Positions 44,293 through 53,050 of a stretch of 64,000 nucleotides of DNA are shown one piece after another. This DNA is from an uncultured Poribacteria bacterium (lineage in GTDB: Bacteria; Poribacteria; WGA-4E; WGA-3G). Location of the stretch: the NCBI GenBank assembly GCA_951812525.1, contig OX638316.1:3280506-3344505 (forward strand), given 5' to 3'. The notes beneath the pieces were generated by a model, which ran no database searches, was not told the DNA's origin, and saw only the letters and a program-made list of their open reading frames with translations. A program made the translations under genes and the position numbers. Position 1 is the first letter of the stretch. Every line of letters begins with the position of its first letter.

Positions 44293-45318
44293 TTATCGTG
44301 CTAACTTACCCCGCAGTTTTGGACTATCTATAACATCTCGATTGACAACATACGACGGGATTTGCCCGGAAGCCACGCTGATGATACTTCCACACGCACT
44401 CTTGGCATTACCGTCGAAGCATTCGTCCGTCCAGCAGATACTGTGCGGTGTAACGATGACATTGTCCAGCGTCAAAAGCGGATCATCATCGCTAATTGGC
44501 TCCTGTTCAAAGACATCAAGTCCTGCGCCTTGGATCCTTCGGTTTTGAAGTGCTTCTGTGAGTGCCTTCTGGTCAACGATCGGACCGCGGGCGGTGTTAA
44601 TCAAGTAAGCCGTAGGTTTCATCAACCCGATACGTCTTGCATCGACAAGTCCGCGTGTGTCTTCATTCAATGGACAGCAGACGCACACGAAATCAGCAGT
44701 CTCCATCAAGGTGTCCAAGTCAACGAGTTCTACACCTACCTCTGCCGCCTCAGCAGCTGTAACGTACGGGTCGTAGGTGATATGGCGCATCCCGAAGGGT
44801 TTCGCCAGTTTGAACGCCTCTTTTCCAATGTTGCCCATGCCGACAAGTCCCAGCGTTCTACCGACTAATCCCATGCCTCTGTAGTTTTGTGTATTTCTCC
44901 ATCCGCCGGCACGGATAAGCCGATCCTTTATCAACAGCATGTGACTCAGCGATAAAACAAGAGTCATGATAGAAGTGGCAACTGGACGGCGAACCCCATC
45001 AGGCGCGATTGTCAACAACACACCATTTTCGGTACAGGCTTCCACGTCCACCTTATCATATCCAACACCAAATCGGGCGATAATCGCCAATTTATCAGCA
45101 CCCGTGAATGTTTCTGCCGTGATGCCCGCTCCCAATACCAAGAGTGCGTTATAATCCTGCACCTGTGCACCTGCTAATGCCGGTGTATTCTCTGCAATAT
45201 ATTCCCAATGCAGACCAGCACTATCAAAAAGTGGACCGACGATGTCGTCTAAATCAGAGGTGCCATCGGGTCCCAAAAAGTCCCGCGTGACACCCACGCG
45301 AAATACAGATTTATCCAT
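44293..45318 (-). CDS. D-2-hydroxyacid dehydrogenase (PGDH-like)
   Basis: A 341-residue NAD-dependent dehydrogenase that interconverts 2-hydroxy acids and 2-oxo acids. The Rossmann motif LGLVGMGNIGKEAFKLAKP lies near residue 155. The catalytic Arg lies in NTARGPIVDQ, the Glu in LDVFEQEPI and the His in VIVTPHSICW. The substrate-binding N-terminal part is MDKSVFRVGVTRDFL. Position next to two 2-oxoglutarate dioxygenases suggests that a hydroxylated acid could be further oxidised, but this is only inferred. The ATG at 45318 follows AAAGTAGGAATTG on the minus strand, and an intergenic hairpin repeat lies between it and the binding-protein gene. Confidence 0.92.
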   Translation of the reverse strand: MDKSVFRVGVTRDFLGPDGTSDLDDIVGPLFDSAGLHWEYIAENTPALAGAQVQDYNALLVLGAGITAETFTGADKLAIIARFGVGYDKVDVEACTENGVLLTIAPDGVRRPVATSIMTLVLSLSHMLLIKDRLIRAGGWRNTQNYRGMGLVGRTLGLVGMGNIGKEAFKLAKPFGMRHITYDPYVTAAEAAEVGVELVDLDTLMETADFVCVCCPLNEDTRGLVDARRIGLMKPTAYLINTARGPIVDQKALTEALQNRRIQGAGLDVFEQEPISDDDPLLTLDNVIVTPHSICWTDECFDGNAKSACGSIISVASGQIPSYVVNRDVIDSPKLRGKLAR

Positions 45319-45346
45319 TTACAATTCCTACTTTCACTAAAATTGG

Positions 45347-45373
45347 TAGGCGAGGTTAGAAACCTCGCCGCTC
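45347..45373. repeat. Intergenic hairpin repeat
   Basis: GGTAGGCGAGGTTAGAAACC followed by TCGCCG, with GGCGAGGTT/AACCTCGCC arms. It is nearly the same stem as at 18362 and 34826. Confidence 0.75.
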
Positions 45374-45395
45374 TGTCTCCTATCCACATCTACAC

Positions 45396-47198
45396 CTACT
45401 CTGACACAATCCGTGCGTTTCGAATATATTTCCATCCGATTGGCGAAAGCCTGAGATTTTTAACGCTACTATCAATAACCAAAATTCTCTGTGCGTGCGC
45501 CAAGGCGACCCACGGTGCGTCTCTGTGAACGATTGCCTGTGCTTGCTGGTAAAGAGCAATACGCACATCTCGATCGGTACGTAATTTAGCACCTACTCTA
45601 TCTATACCACGCAATCCCAAGTTCCTCTCAAATTCCTGGATACCTTGATCTGTAATCATTCTGGCACGCTCGAGAATATCCTGTAGTTCATCATTTCGAT
45701 AAAATGATATGTTATATGCCGGCTTCTCAGCGGCAGGGATACTCAAAAGATAGAAAAAGTTATCAGGGTCAGCAGTGTCAGCAATCCATCCCAACATTGC
45801 CATATCGTGCTCTCCATTTGCTGTTTTCTCAAGATAAGTCGCCCAATCATAGGTTACAATTTCCGCTTCAATGCCGATATTTTGAAGGTCGGATTGAATA
45901 GCTGCTGCTAGTGATCGTCCGTCCGGGATATACGGACGCGGAACGGGTAATGCCCACAGGGTCGTCTCAAAGCCATCGGGATATCCCGATTCAGCAAGAA
46001 GTTGTTTTGCGAGTTCTGGATCGTAAGTATAATCCTCAATGGAATTATCATAGCCCCAGAGTGTGGGTGGAATCGGGTTTTTGGCGGGGATTCCCAAACC
46101 CTGATAGAGGTGCTGAACAATTTCGGTCTTGTTAATACCGTGGTTGATAGCGAGTCGCACCTTAAGATCATCAAATGGAGGTTTCTCCATATTCATCGCT
46201 AGATACCCGATATTGAGACTCGGCTGCATGAGAAGTCCAAGGCTTGGGTCGCCTTGAATGAGCGGTATTTCATCGGGATTTGGGAATTCCATGGCGTGGA
46301 GATTGCCTTTTTGGAGTTCGACGAGCCGCACAGCGTTATCGGGAATAGAACGGAAGATCAGCCTATCTAACGCTGGTTTGCCTGCCCAATGTGTCTCGTT
46401 TGAGGTGAGGACAATTTTGTCATTCCTGTCCCATTGAACGAACTTGAAAGGGCCTGTTCCTACCGGATTATTACCGAAATCATCACCGAAATTCGCAGCT
46501 GCTGTCGGACTAACAATAGAAAATGACGTGCCTGCCAATGTGCTGATAAAAGGGGCATACGGTGTTTTGAGTTGAATCTGCACTGTAAACGGATCAAGGG
46601 CAATAATCTGGTCGATAAATTCTTCTTGAATATTACGGAAGAGTGTGAAAGGTCGGGTGAACGAAAATATAACTGCCTCGGCGTTCAACGGTGTGCCATC
46701 GTGGAATAGGATGCCTTGTCGTAAATGAAAAGTCCATGTCAGTCTGTCAGCAGAGCGTTCCCACGATTCAGCAAGGGCGGGTTCGAGATCCGTTGTGCTC
46801 CCCTTATATTGAACGAGTGTATCGTAGAGCATATCACAAACTTTCGCCGATTCACCGTCTTCGATGCGCGCGGGATCAAGCGTAATCGAATCACCCCCAC
46901 GTCCGAAGATTAATGTGCCGCCTGTAGACGGAGCTGCCGATTTTCTGCCACTCATAATGTTGGTGACGAAGACTAAATCGAGGACATTCACAGTCCCATC
47001 GCCATTGACATCAGGGTTTGGCACCTGTGTTGGATCGATGCTTTTACCAAATCTCGAAGCCACGAGGACTAAATCGAGGATATTCACAACGCCATCGCCG
47101 TTGGCATCGCCTATGACCATCGCGTCCTGCGCTATACTGTCTGCTAAAAATATAAGTGATAAAACGAGTATTAATACTGCAAAAGTCGTTTTTTTCAT
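45396..47198 (-). CDS. Solute-binding protein family 5 with N-terminal dockerin repeats
   Basis: A 600-residue exported protein. After a signal peptide (VLILVLSLIFLADSIAQ) come two dockerin type I Ca-binding repeats, NGDGVVNILDLVLVASRFG and NGDGTVNVLDLVFVTNIM (about residues 33-83). A short linker follows, then a full peptide/nickel-type binding protein (SBP_bac_5): GRGGDSITLDPARIEDGES, LRQGILFHDGTPLNAEAVIF and VGTGPFKFVQWDRNDK. Compared with its two tandem paralogs it has about 26 extra residues near the C-terminus (starting GIQEFERNLGLRGIDRVG). The dockerin suggests docking to a cohesin partner, which is unusual for a transport receptor. The downstream gene on the strand is the hydroxyacid dehydrogenase; no peptide permease genes are adjacent. 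Confidence 0.9.
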   Translation of the reverse strand: MKKTTFAVLILVLSLIFLADSIAQDAMVIGDANGDGVVNILDLVLVASRFGKSIDPTQVPNPDVNGDGTVNVLDLVFVTNIMSGRKSAAPSTGGTLIFGRGGDSITLDPARIEDGESAKVCDMLYDTLVQYKGSTTDLEPALAESWERSADRLTWTFHLRQGILFHDGTPLNAEAVIFSFTRPFTLFRNIQEEFIDQIIALDPFTVQIQLKTPYAPFISTLAGTSFSIVSPTAAANFGDDFGNNPVGTGPFKFVQWDRNDKIVLTSNETHWAGKPALDRLIFRSIPDNAVRLVELQKGNLHAMEFPNPDEIPLIQGDPSLGLLMQPSLNIGYLAMNMEKPPFDDLKVRLAINHGINKTEIVQHLYQGLGIPAKNPIPPTLWGYDNSIEDYTYDPELAKQLLAESGYPDGFETTLWALPVPRPYIPDGRSLAAAIQSDLQNIGIEAEIVTYDWATYLEKTANGEHDMAMLGWIADTADPDNFFYLLSIPAAEKPAYNISFYRNDELQDILERARMITDQGIQEFERNLGLRGIDRVGAKLRTDRDVRIALYQQAQAIVHRDAPWVALAHAQRILVIDSSVKNLRLSPIGWKYIRNARIVSE

Positions 47199-47204
47199 AC
47201 TATT

Positions 47205-48743
47205 TTACTCCTCCAAATAAATATCGCGAAGATATTTCCATCCAATCGGTGGAAGCAGGAGATTCTTCACGCGTTTATCAATAACCAGAATCCGTTGTGA
47301 ATGCACCAATGCTACCCACGGTGTGTCCCTATGGAAAATTGCCTGTGCTTTTCGGTAAAGAACAGTGCGTTCAGATTGATCTGTGCTAGTCCGCGCCCGT
47401 TCCAATACATCTTGCATCTCATTGCTTCGATAAAAAGAAAGATTAAGTATAGGCTTGTCGGCGGCAGGGATACTCAAAAGAGAATAAAAAAGGTCATCAG
47501 GGTCATCACCCGAATTCCATCCTAACATTACCATATCGTGTTCTCCATTCAGTATCTTTGAAACGTATGTGCCCCAATCGTATGTCACAATTTCTGCCTT
47601 GATCCCGATGTCTCGGAGTTCGGATTGAAGGAGATCCGCAAGCGCAAGCCCGTCCGGGATATAAGCGCGCGGCACCGACAATGCCCAAAACGTTGTCTCA
47701 AATCCATCAGGGTAGCCTGCTTCTGCCAGAAGCTGTTTTGCGAGTTCTGGATCGTAAGCATAATCCTCAATTGAATCATCATAACTCCAGAGCGTTGGTG
47801 GAATCGGATTCTTCGCCGGGATGGCTCTGCCTTGATATAGGTCTCTAATAATTGTTGCTTTGTCGATTGCATGATTTATCGCAAGCCGTACCTTCGGATT
47901 GTCAAAAGGAGGTTTCTCCATATTCATCGCTATGAACCCGACATTCAGACTCGGTTGCATGACGAGTTCAAGCCGTGGGTCGTCCTGAATTAGAGGTACG
48001 TCATCAGGATTCGGAACTTCCATTGCGTGGATGTTACCTTGCTGGAGTTCAATTAGTCGCATAGTGTTGTCCGGAATAGAACGAAAAATAAGCCCATCCA
48101 ATGCGGGTGCTCCTGCCCAATGTCCATCGTTTGCGGTGAGAACAATTTCATTGTGCTTATCCCATCGGACAAACTTGAACGGACCTGTGCCAACAGGATT
48201 ATTGTCAAAATCCGCCCCGAATTTCGCAACCGCTGTCGGACTCACAATAGAAAATACGGTTTTCGCCAGTGTGCTGATAAAAGGCGCATACGCCGTTTTG
48301 AGTTGGAACTCAACCGTAAATGCGTCTAATGCAACAATACGATCAATAAGTTCTTCATGAAAGTCGCGCAACAGTGCCTCAGGTCGCGTCAGTGAAAAGA
48401 TAACAGCATCCGCATTAAACGGCGTGCCATCATGAAACTGGATCCCTTGCCGTAAATAGAACGTCCATATCAATCCATTGGGTGTACTTTCCCACGCTTC
48501 TGCCAAAGCGGGTTCAATATCAGTTGTGTTATCTCTGAATTGAACGAGCGTATCGTAGATCACCTCACAAACTTTAGCAGATTCGCCGTCAAGCGGTTGT
48601 ATCGGGTCAAGGTGAATGGAATCACCCCCGCGGCCAAAAATCAAGGTATCGTCCGAGACGCTTGCCTCTAACACATAACTGCTTCTAAGAAATAGAACTG
48701 AAAGTCCGATAATTATTGCTGTAAAAATCAAATTTTTCATCAT
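47205..48743 (-). CDS. Solute-binding protein family 5
   Basis: A 512-residue peptide/oligosaccharide-type periplasmic binding protein, paralog of the neighbours on both sides. The signal peptide is NLIFTAIIIGLSVLFLRSSY; the mature part starts near DDTLIFGRGGDSIHLDPIQP. Other landmarks are FYLRQGIQFHDGTPFNADAV, NPVGTGPFKFVRWDKHN and NPIPPTLWSYDDSIEDYAYD. No dockerin. The gap to the next gene (the dockerin-bearing paralog, whose ATG is at 47198) is only six bases, so the two are surely co-transcribed. ATG 48743 and 48740 are both possible. No obvious lipobox cysteine. Confidence 0.92.
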   Translation of the reverse strand: MMKNLIFTAIIIGLSVLFLRSSYVLEASVSDDTLIFGRGGDSIHLDPIQPLDGESAKVCEVIYDTLVQFRDNTTDIEPALAEAWESTPNGLIWTFYLRQGIQFHDGTPFNADAVIFSLTRPEALLRDFHEELIDRIVALDAFTVEFQLKTAYAPFISTLAKTVFSIVSPTAVAKFGADFDNNPVGTGPFKFVRWDKHNEIVLTANDGHWAGAPALDGLIFRSIPDNTMRLIELQQGNIHAMEVPNPDDVPLIQDDPRLELVMQPSLNVGFIAMNMEKPPFDNPKVRLAINHAIDKATIIRDLYQGRAIPAKNPIPPTLWSYDDSIEDYAYDPELAKQLLAEAGYPDGFETTFWALSVPRAYIPDGLALADLLQSELRDIGIKAEIVTYDWGTYVSKILNGEHDMVMLGWNSGDDPDDLFYSLLSIPAADKPILNLSFYRSNEMQDVLERARTSTDQSERTVLYRKAQAIFHRDTPWVALVHSQRILVIDKRVKNLLLPPIGWKYLRDIYLEE

Positions 48744-48935
48744 AGTTTTCGGACTTTCCTCCGAAGTCTAAAGACTTGGGGAGACGTCCGCTCCTAATAA
48801 GTAAAATTAAATCATATTAATAGGAAAAAAATCACGTGTGATATATTACCACAGTCAATGATTTAACTTATGAGGTGAAAATTTGGTTTACATTACACAT
48901 AGGTGTTCCAATTTCTTAGGATTGACTAGTTCATA
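48744..48935. other. Intergenic region between two binding-protein genes
   Basis: It contains a hairpin-rich stretch CTCCGAAGTCTAAAGACTTG (about 48757-48776) with a GTCT/AGAC core and AT-rich sequence that may carry a promoter for the minus-strand genes. No gene. Confidence 0.45.
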
Positions 48936-50528
48936 TTACCTTTCGAGCCAAATTTGACGGAAGTATTTCCACGTTAAAGGATGGAGTTTGAGATTCTTAA
49001 CCTTTTTGTTAACGACCAGAATCTGTTGGGCGTGTGCTAACGGCACCCACGGGACATCTTTGTGGAAAATATGCTGTGCTTCTCGATAGAGCGAAACGCG
49101 TTCTTCTTGATCCGTGCTTGCCCGTGCGCGCTCAAGTACATCTTGCATCGCATCACTCCGATAAAACGATATGTTCCCTACAGGTTTCTCTGCTGCCGAT
49201 TTGCTCAAAAGATAATAGAAAAAGTTATCCGGATCACCTAAGTCGGCACTCCAACCTAACATTGCTATATCGTGCTCCCCGTTTTTCGTTTTTTCTAGAT
49301 AGGTTCCCCAATCGTAGGTCACAATCTTTGCCTCGATGCCTATGGTTCGAAGTTCGGATTGCAACACCTCAGCAAGCGCACGTCCATCCGGGATGTACGG
49401 ACGCGGGACCGGCAATGCCCAGAGGGTCGTCTCAAACCCATCAGGATAACCTGCCTCTGCCAGCAGCTGCTTTGCCAGTTCAGGATCGTAAGCGTAATCT
49501 TCGATTGTGTCGTCATAACTCCAAAGGGTTGGAGGAATCGGATTTTTCGCCGGGATACCCATTCCTTGATAGAGATGTTCAATAATGGCAGCTTTGTTAA
49601 AGGCATGATTTATCGCAAGTCGTACCTTTAGATTGTCGAATGGAGCCTTGTCCATGTTCATCGCCAAATAACCGATACTCATACCCGGCTGCATCAACAA
49701 TTCAAGCATCGCATCGTCTCGAATCTGTTGGAAATCGTCTGGGTTTGGAAATTCCATCGCATGTAAGCTTCCCTCTTGGAGTTTTATAAGCCGTACCGAA
49801 TTATCGGGGATGGACTGGAAGATAATCCTATCCAACGGTGGTCTGCCACCCCAATACGCATCATTCGCTTCAAGTACAACCTTATCGTTCCGATCCCATT
49901 GTACAAACTTGAATGGACCCGTACCAACGGGATGATTCGTGAAATCCTCTCCCCATTTTTTCAACGCCGTTGGACTCACAATTGAGAATGCAGAAATCGT
50001 CAGTGTCGGGATAAACGGTGCGTATGCCGTTTTGAGTTGGATTTGGACTGTGAATTCATCAACGACAGTGATTTTATCCACAATCTCTGCCAAGCCGGTA
50101 TAATTCCAATAGTTATAGGCACCGCCGACCTTATGGAATGCGTGTGTATCGTCGTGTTGTCGGTTGAGAGAAAAAAGGACAGCTTCAGCGTTGAAAGGGG
50201 TTCCGTCGTGGAAAGTTACGCCTTGCCGAAGATGGAAAGTCCATGTCAAACCGTCTGCTGAGCTCTCCCAGTTCGTAGCGAGAGCCGGTTCAAGTTCCGT
50301 GCTTTCATCTTTATATTGAACGAGTGTATCGTAAATGTTTTCGCAGACTTTAAAGGATTCTCCATCTATTTCATGGCTAGGGTCGAGTCCGACAGAATCG
50401 CCACCGCGCCCGAAAATTAGGGTGCCGCCCTGTTCTATATGTGAATCGGCACGCACCGGTGAGAACGCTGTAAGCGGCAAGATAAGAAGGGTGAGTAAGA
50501 AAAAACATGCAGAAAACCTGTTGTTCAT
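48936..50528 (-). CDS. Solute-binding protein family 5
   Basis: A 530-residue member of the same family, first in the minus-strand run. The signal peptide is FFLLTLLILPLTAFSPVRAD. The mature part is EQGGTLIFGRGGDSVGLDPS, FHLRQGVTFHDGTPFNAEAV, NHPVGTGPFKFVQWDRNDKV and NPIPPTLWSYDDTIEDYAYD. It has a small insertion around the QHDDTHAFHKVGGAYNYW segment that the other two lack. GGAGGAACTC precedes the ATG at 50528. The three paralogs probably arose by tandem duplication and may bind different oligopeptides or sugars, sharing a permease encoded elsewhere. Confidence 0.92.
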   Translation of the reverse strand: MNNRFSACFFLLTLLILPLTAFSPVRADSHIEQGGTLIFGRGGDSVGLDPSHEIDGESFKVCENIYDTLVQYKDESTELEPALATNWESSADGLTWTFHLRQGVTFHDGTPFNAEAVLFSLNRQHDDTHAFHKVGGAYNYWNYTGLAEIVDKITVVDEFTVQIQLKTAYAPFIPTLTISAFSIVSPTALKKWGEDFTNHPVGTGPFKFVQWDRNDKVVLEANDAYWGGRPPLDRIIFQSIPDNSVRLIKLQEGSLHAMEFPNPDDFQQIRDDAMLELLMQPGMSIGYLAMNMDKAPFDNLKVRLAINHAFNKAAIIEHLYQGMGIPAKNPIPPTLWSYDDTIEDYAYDPELAKQLLAEAGYPDGFETTLWALPVPRPYIPDGRALAEVLQSELRTIGIEAKIVTYDWGTYLEKTKNGEHDIAMLGWSADLGDPDNFFYYLLSKSAAEKPVGNISFYRSDAMQDVLERARASTDQEERVSLYREAQHIFHKDVPWVPLAHAQQILVVNKKVKNLKLHPLTWKYFRQIWLER

Positions 50529-50988
50529 GAGTTCCTCCAGTATTTGTTAAAAGATGTATTTATCATACAAACTACTTTCGGAAATGTCAAGTGCCCTTTT
50601 CGGAAATTACAGACATTTCACTAACAACTAACTTGCTTTCATCATCAGACCCGATACCTCACCAAACCTTTCCCTTTACTTTTCATTCATATCTCCCTTG
50701 CCGTTAGAAACACCCATACTCAGAAAACCCATCTCACAACCACACAGCCACTGATTGCTAATCGCTAATCGCTAACCGCTATTAACACTGACAACTGTTA
50801 ACTGAAAACTGACAAGTAAATAAATGTACCCTTTCACTATAAAAATCGTTTAATTAAACGTATTCATGTCTTAAAACGACAGTGAAATTATAAATTCAAC
50901 AAATTCAGCGAAAAAGTATATCCGGGAGTTGACTGCCACAGTGCTGAGCAGCCTCTTTTCCAGCATATAACGCTTCCATTAAAAAATT
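50529..50988. other. Intergenic region between divergent genes
   Basis: No gene is seen. The middle (about 50750-50815) is an ATTGCTAATCGCTAATCGCT tandem tract running into ACTGACAACTGTTAACTGAA, a low-complexity tract family recurring near 9570, 19500, 32090 and 38255. The right part is AT-rich and presumably carries the promoter of the + strand gene. Confidence 0.55.
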
Positions 50989-53043
50989 ATGTTATCTTTT
51001 GACCAACTCATTCAAAGTTTAACAGACACGACCCAACCGAGCGTCGTGCGTAGCACTGCCATTGAGAGTCTTGTGGAGCGAGGAGAAACACGGGGTGTGG
51101 GGTTCCTAATTGAGGCACTCACTGATGCTGATTCAATGGTACGGCGCGAGGCGGCAAAAGGACTGCAGAATCTCGGGGCAGCGGGTGCAATAGAACCGCT
51201 CCTCCAGGCGTTGCAAGCCGAATCCAAAGATTTAACGGTCTGGGCAATGCTTGAAGCTGTCGGCGAGTTGGGAAATCCCAGCGCACTGCCGACGTTGGAA
51301 TCGCTAAGCAACGCTGACTCTATGCTCACGCGGATAGAGGTGAAGAAATGCATTAGTAGGATCCACGAGCGCTATGGCAACGGGAACGCAGCGGAAGCTC
51401 CAGAAGCGGAAGAAACCATACCTGCGCAAACTCGCATCACACAGGAACCCGAATCATCTCCATTCGAGGATACACCACTTCCGGATTCAGGCGTAGTGGA
51501 AGCGGAAGCAGAACCAGAAGTGGAAGAGACGGAAGAAAATCCAGACTCACTTCTAAGTTACCTGATTAACAGAGCGAACGCACAAATATCCCGTTCTGCC
51601 AAGACAACGACAGGTGAAACTGATGAAAAACAGACGAGTGTTTCCGCAGAAGAGACCTTTGAAGAACCTTCGATAGACCCAGACGAGATAAATATGATGG
51701 AGTCGGATGCAGAGCCCTCGGTAGACCCAGACGAGATAAATGTAATGGAGTCTGAAGAGATAGTGGAGGAGGAGAATTACGCACAATACATTGAGGTGGA
51801 ACGCGAGCGCATAAATGAAACAGAATTTGATGAAACAGAACCCGTAGAAGATGTAGGAACAGAGACAGAGTATCCAGAAACTGAAGAAGGTGCTGAGATA
51901 TTTGACACCGAACTCCCAGAACCAGAATCAGACACAGAAATACCCGATACTAGGTCGCGAGACTTCGAAGAAGACACAGAAATAGAGGATTTAGTAAAAT
52001 CGATCTCACAATCGCCACGTCTCGCCGGTTCGTCTGTTGCCCTGCCTGTATTGGCACCGAATGCCTCAACTGTACCGTATCATCCGAATGTAGCACCAAC
52101 CGAAGAAAAAAGCGAGAACTTTTTCCTTGCTGTACTACACCCAGGCAGGTACCTCTCGAAACGCTGGGTATCCCGTACACGAGCGTATCTTATACTGTGG
52201 GTTGCCCTTCTTGCTGCCACGATTGGTTTCATGCAATTTCAGAAGCATCAACGGGTAGAAAAGACACCACTGTTAAGTATGGGACTCTCTGACACCGAAG
52301 TTCCCGGGTTCGTAAAACGCTCCTTGGCAGAGGGCGATTTTTACATCCAAGAAGGATACTATAGACAAGCCATTAGTGCATATCAGTTGAGTCGAGACCT
52401 TGGTGCTTTACCTGTTCAATTTTATAGGAAACTCGGATTCGCATACTTCAAGGAAGGTCAGTACGCACTCGCAGCTGAGGCGTATGAACTATTTCTGGAG
52501 GAACGAAAAAAGGAGGCACCGAGCGCGTTTACCGCTGAAGCCTCACTGAGCGGTATGTATCCGTCCAGTTCTGTTGAGGCCAAGGTTGTACAGGACTACG
52601 AAACCTATAATATCCTTGGCACAGTCTATATGAAACTCGGACGCTTGCAGGACTCCCAACGCGCTTATGAACAAGCAATGCATCTCGCACCGAAATATGG
52701 CGAAGCCTATAACAATCTCGCACGTCTCTACGTTGACGGCTATCAGCAGAAACTCGGACTCGCTGAAGCGTTAGCCTATACAGCTGTTGCCCTGAATCCT
52801 GATGTCGCCGCTTATTACGATACCCTCGGTTGGATTTTGTCAAAACGTGGGCAGCTGAATAAGGCAATAAAAACTTTAGAACGCGCTATTAATCTTCAAA
52901 GAGATGCCGTTGAGTCGCACTACCACCTCGCTCAGGTCGCCCTGAAAGCCAATGAGCGACAGAAGGCAATAAAATCCATTCGGCAGGTGCTTAAACTCAA
53001 TCCCGCTTATGTACATCTGAATACGGCGAATGAAAAACGATAG
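50989..53043 (+). CDS. HEAT-repeat / acidic linker / membrane anchor / TPR protein
   Basis: A 684-residue protein with four parts. Residues 1 to about 125 are HEAT/PBS-type repeats (AIESLVERGETRGVGFLIEA, MVRREAAKGLQNLG). About 135-345 is a very acidic, Glu-rich linker containing a duplicated unit DPDEINMMES / DPDEINVMES. Near residue 400 there is one membrane helix (AYLILWVALLAATIGFMQF) after basic residues, so the acidic part should be cytoplasmic and the rest outside. The C-terminal 250 residues contain TPR units (AYQLSRDLGALPVQFYRKLG, YNILGTVYMKLGRLQDSQRA, AYYDTLGWILSKRGQLNKAI). It could be a scaffold. It converges with the protease gene, with stops seven bases apart. Confidence 0.85.
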   Translation: MLSFDQLIQSLTDTTQPSVVRSTAIESLVERGETRGVGFLIEALTDADSMVRREAAKGLQNLGAAGAIEPLLQALQAESKDLTVWAMLEAVGELGNPSALPTLESLSNADSMLTRIEVKKCISRIHERYGNGNAAEAPEAEETIPAQTRITQEPESSPFEDTPLPDSGVVEAEAEPEVEETEENPDSLLSYLINRANAQISRSAKTTTGETDEKQTSVSAEETFEEPSIDPDEINMMESDAEPSVDPDEINVMESEEIVEEENYAQYIEVERERINETEFDETEPVEDVGTETEYPETEEGAEIFDTELPEPESDTEIPDTRSRDFEEDTEIEDLVKSISQSPRLAGSSVALPVLAPNASTVPYHPNVAPTEEKSENFFLAVLHPGRYLSKRWVSRTRAYLILWVALLAATIGFMQFQKHQRVEKTPLLSMGLSDTEVPGFVKRSLAEGDFYIQEGYYRQAISAYQLSRDLGALPVQFYRKLGFAYFKEGQYALAAEAYELFLEERKKEAPSAFTAEASLSGMYPSSSVEAKVVQDYETYNILGTVYMKLGRLQDSQRAYEQAMHLAPKYGEAYNNLARLYVDGYQQKLGLAEALAYTAVALNPDVAAYYDTLGWILSKRGQLNKAIKTLERAINLQRDAVESHYHLAQVALKANERQKAIKSIRQVLKLNPAYVHLNTANEKR

Positions 53044-53050
53044 GAAAAAC

